A DNA stretch of 64,000 nt from Geosiphon pyriformis (GCA_016748015.1 JAAOMT010000436.1:420204-484203); one strand, 5' to 3'. Shown: positions 47,054 to 61,118, counted from the stretch's first letter. The notes: generated by a model from the letters alone, not told the origin. Numbers and translations are program-made.

Positions 47054-48735
47054 TCATGCACTGATAGTGTGATCATAATCTATAGTTGGTACCACCGATG
47101 ACATGAATTTCAAAAAGACGATGAGGTACCTGAGAATAAAATTTGTTCAAAATAAAGTAATTTGGAATAAAAGGTTAAAACTCGAATGGGATACTTACTG
47201 ATCAACTCTCACTTGTGCCTGCTCAGCTTGTGGTCCATTAGGAGTAAGCGCGCCTGACTGTTCAAGTTTTTGCTGTAGTATCTCAAACTTTTTAACACTC
47301 TCCTCGTTCATTTTTTCAATAATCTTTTTCATAACCGGAGCATGTCGACATGGATGAATGCTAGCTAATGACATATTCAAGTGTGGGTGAGTTTCAATTG
47401 TCACCGTCTTTTTTGCATAGTCTTGTACAATATCTTCAAATGTTTGAGTTGATGTCAAAGGACGACGATGCTAATCATATTAAAAAATCTCATAAGTATG
47501 GAATAAAAATTTATTATGAATGAATCCAGATTCCATAAACCCCAAAAGTAGATACCTCATCATATCCATATAGCCACATACGCGGTGTTTGATAATATTT
47601 ATCATAAGTGATGAAAACATCATATGTGCGCACTTGAAGAATTTTGTTACTAATAAAAGGCTTTATATATTAGAATTATGAATATATGAAGGCAGCAATG
47701 TTTCATACCTTGGGCCATCTTCAGTGGTTGGAATTGGTAATGCTGACTATATCACGAATCAAGATTAGATAAACTCCAAGGATGTAAAAATACATTGTTT
47801 CTTTTTTAATCTTACTGGATCGTCTTCTTCCACCACTCCTTCTTCAATGTCATCAATATCAGGAATGTCATCAATATCAGGGATATTGTCGTCATCCTTT
47901 TCAATCGCAACATCGAGGACCACCTTGCTTAATTGTTTTGTAATCTCATCTTCATCGCCTTCGATTTGTTGTGCAATCTCTTCAATATTAGTTGTTACTA
48001 AAGTGAAAAATATCGTAAGGTTTAAATTAAGAATAGAAAATAATCGAAATAAAACTTAATAGTGAAGCACATACCACGGCCACTATGAGTCGCTACCCAT
48101 GCTTCTTCCCCATCTTGAGTCTCAATTTGAGTCTCAGCATCCTCATCTGTATACTCCATTTGTTTTACGCGTCTTAAACAGGGTACTTTAATTTACCAAG
48201 TATTTCAAATGTCAAAATAGTGATACAGGGTTGATCATTAATTATTGAATTACGAGAGTAACTTCTTACCATTTCGGGTGATGAGAAATTGCTTTTCACT
48301 TGGCAGGTAGTCCCGACGTTTGGTGACTTCTCCACTTTCCCTATTTTAGATAATATTGAAAGCGACTAAGATTAGATAGTTTAATTCAAGAATTATGCCT
48401 CGAATCAAATAAATTGGTCTTCATATAAATAAAAAGATGATAAATACCAATTCCAGGTTGGACATTTGTATACTAAGAAATCTCCAGCGGCGATAAACTA
48501 TCGGTTCCAAAATAAAACGCGGATAGAGTGGTTCACAATAATAAGCGATAAAAACACTCAAAAAGGTCAGGAGTGAAAGTCCAATAAAACCACCAAAGAG
48601 ACAATAGTGTAAAGGCTAAAATAGGGAACAAACCTCCTCTGGGGTGATGCATCCAGTCTCCTTGAATTTGGAATTCTTTAACACTGGGCTAAGATATTCG
48701 CGGATTCCAAAGAAAAGCGTCTGCACAGAATTCAT
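47054..48735 (-). CDS. ATG3: Autophagy E2-like conjugating enzyme ATG3
   Basis: Nine exons, high to low: 48735-48634, 48497-48448, 48340-48270, 48185-48075, 47997-47816, 47746-47709, 47649-47556, 47470-47199, 47129-47054; 331 aa, all in phase (yeast 310, human 314). The N-terminal membrane-sensing helix ([18 protein letters not shown]) is followed by [20 protein letters not shown] and [20 protein letters not shown]. An acidic flexible region with repeated PDIDDI lies in exon 5. The E2 core has RMWLYGYDE and the catalytic HPC motif with Cys257, and the C-terminus is [17 protein letters not shown]. Atg3 transfers Atg8 to phosphatidylethanolamine. No defect is visible. Confidence 0.96.
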
Positions 48736-49313
48736 GGCGCGTCTTTATTGTACAAAACTCTATAACGGTAGGAGAATATGTAGAAGTGTAATTAACAAGT
48801 TTCGGCAAATTAAGGCACAGGTTACGCCAAAGACAGTTTTGTTTAACGAATATATGGAGAAAGAACGTTAAACTTCTTTTTTTCCGCGATTGTTTGATTT
48901 TCCAAGATTGCACAAAAAGGGTTGCGTATTAGCCTTGCACATGATCGAGAACCTTACAAATGAAAGCCGAAACAGGCCAATAACGTATGTTCGGTTGTCT
49001 AGAATAGTGATAATTATGCATCACGCATCACTGCTTATTCGACACGTTTCACAATAATATTTTCTATTTTCTGAAAGGAAATCTCTCAGAGTAAAGTGGA
49101 AAACCGAATTTTATGATAAAAAGACGTGACTCGTGCAAAACTGTCCCACTGGAGCTGGTCACTGGTGGCAAATTACTTGAACATTAAAATTTTTCTCTTT
49201 GAATTTACAACTATATATGTAAGCTAATTGACCTCTTGACGTTCTTTGCTGCAAATACATTCGACAAAAAGAGTACGTTTGAGGTCCAATTAAGTTTTTT
49301 CTTTTGAAAAGGG
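48736..49313. promoter_or_regulatory. Divergent promoter region, ATG3 and Sel1-repeat gene
   Basis: 578 bp between divergent start codons with no coding potential recognised; the minus-strand and plus-strand short frames at 48644-48913 overlap ATG3 exon 1 and are shadows. Confidence 0.5.
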
Positions 49314-51131
49314 ATGACACCTAAAATAAACAACTCTCCATTCGCGGTCTGGGCTCGCTCCATTTTTCCAAAGGCGACAAACACAAACTCACATAAACTT
49401 GATTATAATCATAATTCTTTTCTCGCGCAAGCTAGTCAACAACAACGCCTGGCTTCTAGTGTCTCTGAACAGCAACACCATAAACATTATGGTTTTTACC
49501 AGCAAAATACCCAAGCTCCAGAAGACCATCAACGAACCAAAGAACCATGGTATCAATGCATTACGCAGCATCCCACTGCAAAGTTGGCAACTGTGGTAGC
49601 TGGAACTTCGGCGGCATTTTGGTTGAATCACAATCGAAATGAGCAGATGAAATGGAAACAACCAATTCCGAAGGAATTAAATGAAGTAACGAAACATGAT
49701 AATATTCAACCGAAGAATGGTAGCTGGCTTGAAAAAAGTCAGATGTTGGGCGACTGCGTTGCACGTTTATCATACTTCCTTGATGGGACCTGTCCGCGAA
49801 GTCAGGTCTACATGATGGGAGTCATGCCCGATAAACGGATACCTGGTAGTCATGAACCATTGACCCCGCCACTCACCCCTGATAATTCACCACTAGGAAG
49901 CAGCGCCTTCAAGCCACAAGGAAAAGACAAAAAACCTCAAAACTCTCCTCTTGAGTCAGCAATATTTGATTTTGAATCATTTATTAATCAAAATCTGGCA
50001 CGTGCTGAAAATATTATCGGATTGTATTATGCACGGCACGCCGAAGGACTACCCAAAAATCATAAGCCTCAACCCCACCATACTCCTGCTCATTTCTTTC
50101 ACCTAGCCTCCGAAAAGTTTCACCCTTCAGCACAATTCAATCTAGCCTTGTGTTATCATTACGGAAAAGGAGGTGTATCTGAGATAGATCTACCGAAGGC
50201 TCTCGAGTACTACCATTTAGCGGCAGCTGATGGTCATAAAATGGCCCAGTACAATTTGGGAGTCCTGTATCAGAAAGGTGGTAAAGGTATCCCAATAGAT
50301 GTGGGTTTAGGTCTGTGTTGGTTGCAAAAGGCAGCCGAAGGTGAAAATGGATATTTGCCTGCTAGATTGGCTATTGCGCTAACTTGGCAACGTGGGGTTG
50401 ATGGTATCCTTCCCAAGAATAGTGAACGAGCCAGAGAAATATTGAAATCTGTACTTGAGGAAAGTCGACAAAAAATCGAAAAGCTAAATTCTATAAAGAC
50501 ATCTGAAGGCGCAAACTCCATTGATATTGGTTACTCGAACCCAATTCTAGAGTTGACTTCAATATCTTCCGCAGCATTAGCAAACTTTTATCTGGATATT
50601 TGCCTGAATAATATTTTGTCAGGTGCGAGTCATCCATTATCCATATCGGCTCGCTATCACCTCAATTATCTATCACATTCTCATTCACCAGCTGCAGCTT
50701 ACAACTTGGGGTGAGAAACCCGTTCATTCCTTTGGTAGGGGAAAGCTCTGCGAGATTTGTTTTAATCAAATTACCTTATCTCAATAATTTTCCATTCACC
50801 ATATACTAATAGGGTGTTGTATGATCGCCATTTGAATAATTTATCGTTGGCGGTAAAATGTTATAAGCTTGCAGTTCATTTGGGAGCTCTTAATAGTGCT
50901 GTCGGGCCAAATAGTCCTGTTGGCGCAGTTCCTGTAAACAATGCCGAGGAAACACAATGCGTCCAAAATGCGATGTGGAATCTTGGAGTTATTTACGCAA
51001 AAGGGAAAGGTGGCTTACAGAAAGATTTGCACGCAGCTAAGAAATGGTTTGACGGCGTTCAAGTCAAGGATTCCGAGATGCGTAAAGTGGTAAAATGGGT
51101 TGAAAAGAAACTGAAGGAAAACAAAGCGTGA
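49314..51131 (+). CDS. Sel1-repeat protein, possibly mitochondrial
   Basis: Exons 49314-50710 and 50813-51131 give 571 aa. The N-terminus (residues 1-30) is basic and lacks acidic residues, and LATVVAGTSAAFWL near residue 90 is hydrophobic and could be a weak membrane segment. The middle is disordered, with a PLTPPLTPDNSP stretch. From about residue 255, Sel1-like repeats appear: HPSAQFNLALCYHYGKG, KMAQYNLGVLYQKGGKG, PARLAIALTWQRG, AAAYNLGVLYDRHLN and NAMWNLGVIYAKGKGG, each with the A-x-x-x-L-G-x-x-Y pattern. Such repeats form superhelices that bind partner proteins. The layout recalls mitochondrial DELE1, but this is a loose comparison. No enzymatic motif is present. Confidence 0.85.
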
Positions 51132-52787
51132 AAGAAGACACAATTTCGATTGCCTTATCCTCGCCAATCGTATTGCCTTTAATATTCTTGTGATTTAACA
51201 TCATCAACTGTTTGTTTCCAATCCATCATAGCCTATTGTATTCAAATTCATTTATCACGGGAAAAGGGTCTGTTATCACCATAAATCGGAATCGTCGCTT
51301 CAGGTTTGGAGTGTGTCAATGTCTACGTTATTCCATACTTCACTCCTCCTTCCTGCATCATGACTTTTAACACAAGCTTTTAAAATATTTAAGGTAGTGA
51401 TTGTTTAAGAACTGGCATTTTATATATAACATGCTCCAAAATAATCGAAAAAATTTTGTATAAGATATAAAAAAGGAAAAAAAGAGAACAAGTAACCACA
51501 AGAATTTATCACCACGTGGGACATTTGTCGCGTTTTTTATCACTCAACACAATAAAATCATGAGCTGGTGTCAAGTTTTGGCTAAACATTTTTATGGTCA
51601 TTTAAAGGCGGAACGATAAGTTTCCTGCAAAGGTTTGAAAGCTTTGCTGTTGTGTTTAATGATTTTATAGTTTTGTATTTCGCAGATATCGTTACTGATA
51701 GGGTGAATTCTCAGTTATTTTTGGCCTTGTTTCATGAAAGGTATCTAGAGAAATCGACACAATTAAGATTTCAATTCGAACCGAATAAAACCATGTTTAG
51801 AGTCCCATTCGGCTTTAAAATATAAATATAAATTTTTTACGAATTCGATATCACATTCAATTACCCAATAAACAAACAACAAACGAAATCATAGCATTAT
51901 ACAATACGACTTCCAACACCAGACCAAATTAACCCGATATGTAAACCACTCAAAAAAAAATTAACTCCCATCCGAAATGGTTTAGGTGAAAAATGCAGGT
52001 TTATATCAGATATGTCAGAAAAGATTGTTCTTTCGGAAAATACTACTTTACGTAAGATATCTTAACCTAGCATAATTAATAAAGGGAATATGGTAGGTAA
52101 GGTTATTAATTTCACCCACGTGTATTATACTCAGCTATCTATGCCAAGATAAAAGGGAAGTGTTTTATAGAAATAAAAATTAGCCACAATAACAAAGCCT
52201 ACCCCAAATAAAAAAATAATAATAGAGGTAAAACTGCTTTGGTTAAGCATAGCTAGGTTAGACAAAAAGGTAGTAGATAACCAAACCTTCATTCCCTAAT
52301 TAAAAACGATAGATAAAACAGAATAAGAATAGTAGTCAGTTGAATAGGATATAAAGAATCCAAGATTCCAAAAAGAAATACTTTTACAAAGGGTTGGGAA
52401 TTATGGTGACCAATGATGATGGTGATGATGATGATAAGGTGAAGTTGAGAAAGATTGTGTTTTAATCATGGTGTGAAATACCGGAAAAAACAGATAACAA
52501 ATTGGAAATATCAAAAAAATCCCGCTTATGTAACTCCTATTATAGCGTATAATTTTCAAAAGGCTGTTAAACCATAAATGTTCAAAGACAATCTAATTAC
52601 AAAAAATTCGAACACTCGGGCGGTATACGGGGAAGGAATATGCTAAGTTTAAAGGTTAACATTTTGCTAAGAAAATTCCAATAAACCTTGGGTAAGAGAA
52701 AGTTCTAGATTCTTCCAAAATGTATCATTAAAACCACCAAAAATGTTTTGGGGCGTTTAAAAACAGTGATGAGGAATTTGTGTCTGA
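51132..52787. other. Intergenic region
   Basis: Convergent spacer of 1.6 kb. A plus-strand GATGATGGTGATGATGATGAT-like run (under 21 nt as GAT repeats) is near 52412-52436. No gene supported. Confidence 0.55.
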
Positions 52788-54274
52788 TTATTTGAAATAC
52801 TGTGTATCCAATTTATCGGAAAAATCCATGACTAATATATTTTTATCCTGGCTTGTGCTGTAAAGAAATCAAATATATAATATCAAACATGTAAACTTAA
52901 TGACAAAAATATTAAATTTGAAATTGAGAATTCTTTCTTACCTTACTATTCTGGTAGCACTAAACTGTACGTCAAACACCCAGCTCGTATGCCCATTTTT
53001 AAAATCAAGCAATGGTTGGCCACTCCTAAGATCCCATACTTTTACCGATTGATCATAGCTGCCGGAAACAATTTTGTCTTCGTCAAAATGCAAGGTTCTA
53101 ACTAGATCAGTGTGTCCATACAATGTACGTATACAGAGACCAGTTTCGGCGTCCCAGATCTTAATCGTCTGATCATTCGAGCCCGATATTACTAATTTTC
53201 CATCAAATTGTACACACGCAAGCCCACGACTATGACCAGTAAAATCACGAATACATCTCCCAGTATCAGCGTCCCAAAGTTTAATTAGGGCGTCACCAGA
53301 GGCTGAAATGATTTTACTGTCCTTTAACTGCACTGCATTGACTGGTCCTCGGTGTCCGGTCAAAAGTCGTAAACATTCACCGGTTTGAACATCCCAAACC
53401 CTTATTGTGCTATCTTTGGAACATGAGACAATATACATATCATCAAAGCAAATGTCCAGTACTCCAGCAGTGTGACCTTCAAGCCTTTGTCTTGGAAGTA
53501 AGGAACCCATGTCCCAGATTATGATTGTCATATCACTTGAACCGGAAACCATGATCGTTTCATTAAATTGTAGACATAAAACTGAGGCATCATGCCCTGT
53601 TAAATTTTGTATACAATTGCCAGTGTTTATATCCCAGAATCTTATGGTTTTATCACGTGAGCCTGTAATAATTTTCTCGTCGTCAAACTGTATACAATAG
53701 ACACTATCGGTGTGTCCTCTTAGATATTTCTTATCACATTCGCCATCACACCAGCGTTTCTCCAGCCAGTATCGATTTTTGAACATTTGTTTCCAGTCTA
53801 TATCGCTGAACATCACATTAATTGGAATCTCAACTTTCCAGCCTTGGCTTTTAATGAACATACCTCGCCAGATTTCATTATCACGTGAGATGCGATACCA
53901 TGCACGAGATACTCGAGACATTTGACATAGGGTTCGATAATCAAGAAAGAGAAGTATATATGCCGCAATCTCATACGGAAGATGGCAGAGGAAATCTAGA
54001 AGCAAAGATTAGCTAATATCAGAATGAGATTGAACAGAATCTTTTGAGCTTAAATTCGAGGGTCATCACCTATTTTCTTGGAGTACTCCTCGGAGGTAAA
54101 AAATCCTTCATCTTCGATATCAGAGCATATTGAGAATCTCTTGCTAGATGAAGGCAAAGTGGATAATTGTCGACGAGTTATTGGCCTATGTTTAGGGTCT
54201 TCTGTGATTACTGTCTTGAAAATTTTTAAGAACCTTGATTTGCCGTTTTGAAGGGCTGACCTTGGACTTCTCAT
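52788..54274 (-). CDS. F-box/WD40-repeat protein, SCF substrate receptor
   Basis: Exons, high to low: 54274-54070, 53995-52942, 52857-52788, giving 442 aa from ATG 54274. An N-terminal basic and Ser-rich region of about 68 residues precedes an F-box (LPYEIAAYILLFLDYRTLCQ then MSRVSRAWYRISRD), which binds Skp1. Seven WD40 repeats follow, each with the GH...V...(I/V)SGSxDxTIxxWD pattern, for example RGHTDSVYCIQFDDEKIITG; the last repeat reads ARIV-then-STSQDKNILVMDFSD across the final intron. A seven-bladed propeller behind an F-box is the layout of substrate receptors such as Cdc4/FBXW7 and beta-TrCP. The substrate is not predictable from sequence. It fits ubiquitin-mediated degradation in cytosol or nucleus. 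Confidence 0.92.
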
Positions 54275-55440
54275 TTTTGATTGATACAAAAGGATCGGGT
54301 ATATTGGGAAAATAAAAAAAAAGGTAGCGCTATAATTGGTGATAGGGGAGAATAATGAAAATTTGCCTATGTTGTTGCGGAAAAAAGATGGTAAGATGAA
54401 TTGAGAATAAAAGACCAGGGAAATAGATAAAAAGGAAGGCGATTGTAGTTTAGGGGACCTAGTCTAAAAATGGTTTATTTTTTACAAAAAAAATTAGGAA
54501 GGAGTGGTAGCAACCAAGTTTGAAAAACTATGTTTTGTCAAAGTTAAGAAATTAGGGAAAAAAAAAGAAAAGATTTGAAATGTTGCTGATGTAGAAAAAT
54601 ATTAAAAGAAAGATATGAACAGCGAGTCGCAGTATTATAGTATATAAAAGGTCTTTTGAATCAGCAGGGAATGGTGGGAGTATAAAAATTGTAGGAGGTG
54701 AAGGAGGAGGAAGAGGTAGTAAAAGTGTACAGTAGAAGTAAGCCCTATGAGCTACAATTTTTTCACTAGGTACATTCGCCCTTGCGTATTTAAAAATGTG
54801 CGTTGTATAAATTAGCGATTTTTCATCGAGGGAGGATAGATTTTCAGGTCCCTTGCCCCAAAAACCATAATCGATCCTTTGTTGAAAAAAAAGTTAAGAG
54901 CTAGGAGATTTTCGTTTTGTTGTTGCGCTGACTTTGGAAAATATTTCAATGATAGAACTGGGGATTAGATGGCGTAGTATGGTAGGGAGACAGTTGTGCT
55001 TTAATAGGAAATTGACTGCAAAACGAAAGTTTTTATAAATTTGATGTTCACCAATTATCTACATCATATAATAGAAATTCTACTGTTGACTTGGATCAAA
55101 TTTGATTGATGATCAATATTATTGATAAAAAGTGTGAGAAACCAATAAAGGGAATGATGGACACATTAAATTTATAATAGGAAATTTTAATGACTGTCAT
55201 GCAAGGTAACGTGTCTCAAGAAACTTGGATTTTTGATAACCCCAACGATTTTTTCATGCGCATGAACACTAATTAGGGATACGTTTATGGGAAAAAAAGA
55301 GAGGAATACTTTATGTATTTGACAGCTCAAAAATTATGCAAACCCAATTAATGATAGTGCCCCCATTAAAATCATCCCACATCATTAAAACGGTTAACCG
55401 ATTTTAATGATTGTACGAAAAAGAGGAAATTGAATTATTG
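54275..55440. other. Upstream region of the F-box/WD40 gene
   Basis: No open frame of interest. The first several hundred bases likely hold the promoter and 5' UTR; the region is less AT-rich than what follows. Confidence 0.5.
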
Positions 55441-58400
55441 ATAATAATAATAATAATAATGATGATAATCTACAGTAGGTGAAATCTTTGCATTTTTGAA
55501 AAGCATAAAAATATGATAATTTTTGAATTGGTTATTCTCAATAATTGTGAATATAAAATTTTATTTAAAAAATATGTCAAATTTTTGTTAATAAAAAAAA
55601 TTATATTTGTAAATTATTGAAATATATTTTTTATAATTAGGAATTTTTTTTAACTTTTGAAATTTGTTTTATAAATTTCAGTGCTTTATTGATTTTATAA
55701 AAATTAATAATTAGTTAAATAATTTTAAAAAAAACAATTATATTTTAATTATTATAAAATTATTCTTAATTTTTATTATTTACTTAACATTTATTATTAT
55801 TTTACATTATTTAATTATAATTGATTTTTATTTTATTAATAACGCAATTTGTAATAGTTTACAAATATAACTAAATATTTTAATTAAATTATGCAATATC
55901 TTAAAATATATAATAATAATAAATTTGTTAAAATATAAATAATTTAACCAACTTTTACCAAAATATTTATTAATTTGTTAAAATTCATATTTATTTTAAA
56001 AAAATTATTAAAATTATTATTTATATTAATAGATTAAAACTCAAAAATATATTATTACTCAAAATATAAATTAATTAACTTTAAAAAAAAATTTATTAAT
56101 ATACAAAAATTTTTATTAGACAATTTTTAGCATAAAACTATAATAAACAAAAACCAATTATTGTTATTAAAAATTGGAAAACTTAATTTTTTTAATTATT
56201 GATAAATATTTTTATTAATAATATATATTTATTTATATATTAACAATAAAACAAAATCTAAAATTGTAAATAATTTAAAATTTATATATAAAATCTTAAA
56301 CAAAAAATTTGCATTTAAAAAATAAAAATTAATTCATTTTTTGTAATTACAACTAAAGCAAAAAAAAAATTTTGTATTGTTTTAAATAATTTTAATATTC
56401 AAAAATCTTTTTAAAAATAAAAACAGTTAAACATTATTTTTTTAAAGTATTTTTTTTTAAATATTTTAAATATAATTATTAATTAACCATTTTTTTAACT
56501 TTAAATAAGAGTTTTTTTATTTAAGTTTTTTTAAATAATTAAAAAAACCAAATTTAAAGCAACATTTTTGAAATACTAAAAAGTGTTTTTTTGGTGCTTT
56601 TTAATTTAAAATCTGGTTTTTTTGATTTTTTATGTTTTTACCAGTTTTATTATAATTATGTTAATTATAATATTTAATTTAAATTTAATTATAAACAATA
56701 ATTTTTTTTATTTGAATAATAATTATAATAATATATTTATTAAAACTAATTTTAATTAACATATAACTAAATTGCTTAATATATTAAATTTTAATTAATT
56801 ATTACCAGTTTTAAAAACAAAACAAATTATGTTTTTATATATAATTTTAATTAATTATTTTATTATATTAAAAATTATTAATAAAAAAAACAAAATCATT
56901 TTTTTTTTCTGTTTTTTAAAAATATTATTAATTTTAATAATAGTTAAAAGACTTTTATTAGTTAATCAACCTTTTTTTATAAAATTAAATTTTTAACATA
57001 TAATAAATTAAAGTTTATATTATAATTAATTTTGTGAATTTTATAACTTTTATATTAAAATAATAATATTTTTTAATAATTTGTATTGTTTATATTGAAA
57101 TTTTGTAAACATATTTTTATTAAATTTGTTAATTTAATTATTTTTAAAAATTAATTTTTATTTTAATTTGTTGTTTAAAGTTTTTTAAAATTATTTTTGT
57201 AATTATCTAATATATATTTTTATTATTATATTTTAATAAAGTATAGTCTAATTATTAATTATAATATTAAATTTAATATGTATTTTTTATATATAATTAG
57301 TTATTTGATTTAATTAAAAATAAATTGCATTAATTATAAAAAGAAAATTTATTTTAAACAAATATTTTATGTATAAAAACAATTAAAATATAATTATTGT
57401 TAATTATTATATTTATCTATTTAATAATATTATTTGTATTATATTTGATTTTAAAGATTCAAAGTTTTTAAAAAACTATTATCTAAGTAAATATTATTTA
57501 AATTAGTGTATAAAAAAACAATAATACTATTAATTAAAATAAAATTAATAACATATTTAATAAAATTAATAACAAAAAAAATATTTTTAGAAATATTATT
57601 AAAAAAAATATTATAAAACAAAAAAAAATAACAGTTAATAATTTTAAAATTTTACAAAAAAAACATAATAGCAATTACTAAATAAGTTAATTAAATACAA
57701 AATTAAAGACAAAATATTACTATATTATATTAAAACAAAAATACAATAAAATAGAAAATTAAATTCCAAATAAAATAAATTATTTTATATTTATTAAATA
57801 ATTAAAAATAAAACCTATAAATTATAATTAAAAAACAAAAAAAATTAAAACTATATTAAAAATTAACAAAATAAATAAACAATTATATTAAAAAAATAAT
57901 TAAAAGTAAAAAAAACTTTAAATAATTTAGTTATAATTATTTAACTTAAAGTTAAAAAACAATTTTTGTTAACTTATTATTATAATATTACTTAATATAA
58001 TAGTTAAATATTTATATTTTGTATTTAAATAAAAAAATTACAATTAATATTATTTTTTTTAATTTATATCTGTTTAAAAAACTTTAAATTATACAAAAAA
58101 TAATAATAAACTATTTTATTTGGAAAATTTTTAAGTAAACTAGCTTTAAATTTAAATTTATAGCTAAAATAAAATAAAAAAATTGTTTATTAAAAATTGT
58201 TTTTCTTAATATTATATTAGTAAAAACCTAATATTTAAATATATTTTAATTAATTTAGGTTTAAATAGATATTTATATATTTGTAAGATTTTTTTACAAT
58301 AAAAATTAATAGATTATTAATATATAAAAAACATACTTTATTTTTTAATTAATAATATTATTTATAAAGTAATTTAAAAATAAATAATAATTAAATATAT

Positions 58401-60969
58401 AATACCAAAAATTTTAAAAATGTTAAAAATTCCAAAATATTAAGAATTTTAACAATAACTTAAAATTTACTAAAAATTTTAAAAATTTTATATTATAACG
58501 ATTTTTTTTTCTTATCTATTTTTAAAATTGCAAAATTTTTTGTAATAGTTTTTAGTTTTGCTTTTTTATCTTTATTGTATTTTGTAATATTTTTTTGATA
58601 TTTTTTTTAATATTATTAAAAATGTTTTTAGTATTTTAGTATTATTATTTCTGTTAAATTAAAGTTTGCTAATTTGTAACAGTATATTATTATTATAATT
58701 TAAAAATTTAGCAAAAAATTATAAAATAATATAAATTATTCAATTATAATATAGCATAATAATAATCTTAAAAAAAAAATAATTAATATAGTAATAAGTA
58801 TTATCTTATAATAGCAATAAGTATTAGCTTATAATAATAGCAAATACCAACTAATAATAATGGCAAACACCAGATTGAAATATTAAAAAAAGAGTATTAC
58901 AATGTATTTTTTTGTAAAATTACAAACATGTATATATATAGTAGCTTTAATATTAAGAAAAACAACAATCTATTTAACAATTTATTTAACAGTTTTTACT
59001 TTAATTATCTTTTAGTCTTTATTTTAAAATAAATATTCAAAAAAATTTTTAATCAAAAAAAAATAAAAAAATATTGAAAACTAAATTATTACAACTTAAA
59101 ATGTTAAGAAACTTATTGTGTTATTTATTAAATAAAACCATTATTTATTAGCTAAATCTTTTGGAAAAATAATTTCTGATCAAAATTATTTATGTTGTTA
59201 CTAATTAATAAAAAAATTTATTGTAAAAATTAAAAAAAACACTAAAAATTATTAATATTTATGTTTTTAAATTAAAAAAACACAAAAATAGTCTTAAAAA
59301 AAACTCTACCATTGTGAGTAAATTTTTGAATTAGCTTTTAAGAAAAAATATATAAATATATACACAATAATCAAAAATCAAAAAATAATTTATATTGTAA
59401 CATTAAAAAAAAGTTTTTAATATAACAATAATATTATTATACAAATAAAATTAAAGAATCTACAAAAAACTAATTGTAATTAAAACAGAATATTAACATT
59501 TAATATATTAAGAAAAATATTTTATAATAATAATAATATTTTTAAAAATTTTTTTTATTGCTATTGTTTTTAACAACTAGTTTTTATTGATTAAAAAGAA
59601 TAATATTTAGATTTTTTTTTAACCAAAAAAAGATTATTATTTTTTATAATATTTTTAAGACCAAATTAATCAATTTTTTCTGTTTTTAAAATTAATAATG
59701 TAATTTTTTAAGTTGATAATCATATTTGTTTCATTTTTTATTTTTTTAATTCTTATTATTATTAATATTTTATTATTATAATATTTGGTTTTTATAGGTT
59801 TTTGGATCTTGTTATTATTAAAACTAATATTTTACACAAATATTATATCTAATAAAAACTTCTGAATATTACTATTGCTATTAGTATTAAAATTTAGATT
59901 ATTTGTCTATTGACTATAAAATATTATTATCCTTTTTTTTAAGTTATTTATTAAGTATATTATTGGTTTTAAATATTTTATGTCTTTTTTTATTAATAAA
60001 AAGTCTTATATTAAAGCTTTTACTTTTTGGCTCTTTTTTTTGTTGCTTTATTGGTTATTTCTATTACTAAATTTGTAGATTGAATTTCTTAAAACTTTAA
60101 GTTTTAAATTTGGCTGTTTTGATTAAATCTATTATTAAGCTTATTAGCTTCTTAATTGTTTTGATTATTATTTTTCTAAATAATAATGTTAGCAAAAAAT
60201 TTTGTATGAAAAAAGACTTGTTTTTTATAAAATATACTATTAATAATTTTTTTAATTTTTTGGTTAGTGTTTTTAAGAATATTGTTTATCTTAGATTTAA
60301 GATTGATTTTGGTAAAATAAACTATAATAAGATATTAACTATTAAGTTTTTTTTAAGTAAAAATATTATTAAATATATAATTATTTTATAATATATATTA
60401 AGTTCTAATATTAAAAATAGTATTAAGATAATTAAATTATTTTTTAGTAAATTTATTTTTAATTTTAAAAATTTAAATAGCATTATTAAAAAAATTAATA
60501 AACTGGATTTTAACTTTTTTTGTTTTAATGTAGTATTGTTTTAACTGATTTAAATAGCTAGTTATATATAAAAAATACATAATATATATATAATTTTGAT
60601 TATTTAATTTAATATATTGTATTAAATTGTATTTAAATCTTGTTTATTAAATATTATTACAGAATAATTTTTTTGTATATTAAATATTAATATCTTATTT
60701 TAATTGCAATTAGTTTATTGTAAATTTTTTAATTTTATTTGTATAATAATATTAATATTATACTAAAAACTTTCTTTTTAATGTTGTAATATAAGTTATT
60801 TTTTAATTCTAATTGTTATATATATTTATATACTTTTTTTTAGAAGCTAAACTGAAATTTATTTGCTGTTTAAAGATTTTAAGACTATTTTTGTAATTAT
60901 TTAATGTGTTTCTCTAATTTAAAAAGATAAATATTAATAATTTTTTAATGTTTTTTCTAATTTTTACAA
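55441..60969. other. Extreme AT-rich gene-free block
   Basis: About 5.5 kb consisting almost only of A and T, with G and C in isolated positions and virtually no CpG. The one 93-codon frame at 60110-60391 (plus) is Ile/Lys/Asn/Phe-rich, lacks an ATG start at its beginning, and is what chance gives in such sequence. No gene, tRNA or clear transposon remnant was seen. It begins with an AAT repeat (55441-55470) and ends at the poly-A tail of LINE copy 2. Confidence 0.75.
58775..58860. repeat. Tandem repeat, unit about 25 nt
   Basis: Two to three imperfect copies of AATAAGTATTATCTTATAA followed by TAGC or TAATAGC within the AT-rich block. Each unit also has partial internal dyad symmetry (AAGTATTATCTTAT). 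Confidence 0.55.
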
Positions 60970-60975
60970 TAAAAC

Positions 60976-61118
60976 TTTTTTTTTTTTTTTTTATTAACGC
61001 ATTTAACGAGTGTAGCCCAATCACTATCTAGTACATAGAACCAAACTAAGAGGCTCAAACTAAATGCGACTCACGTACTTTCTACATGTGGCTAGCCACT
61101 CAGGCCAGACAAGGCAAC
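60976..61118 (-). other. LINE 3' UTR with palindrome and poly-A tail
   Basis: The minus strand reads TGGCCTGAGTGG (61107-61096), overlapped by the perfect 12-nt palindrome GTGGCTAGCCAC, then CACATG, and later GATTGGGCTACACTCGTTAA before the A-tail. The same order recurs at 21811-21920. The hairpin is a candidate RNA recognition structure for the element's reverse transcriptase. Confidence 0.7.

Noticed and set aside
60110-60391. 93-codon hydrophobic frame in the AT-rich block
   Set aside because: Composition is what chance yields in nearly pure A/T sequence, and it lacks an ATG start at its beginning.
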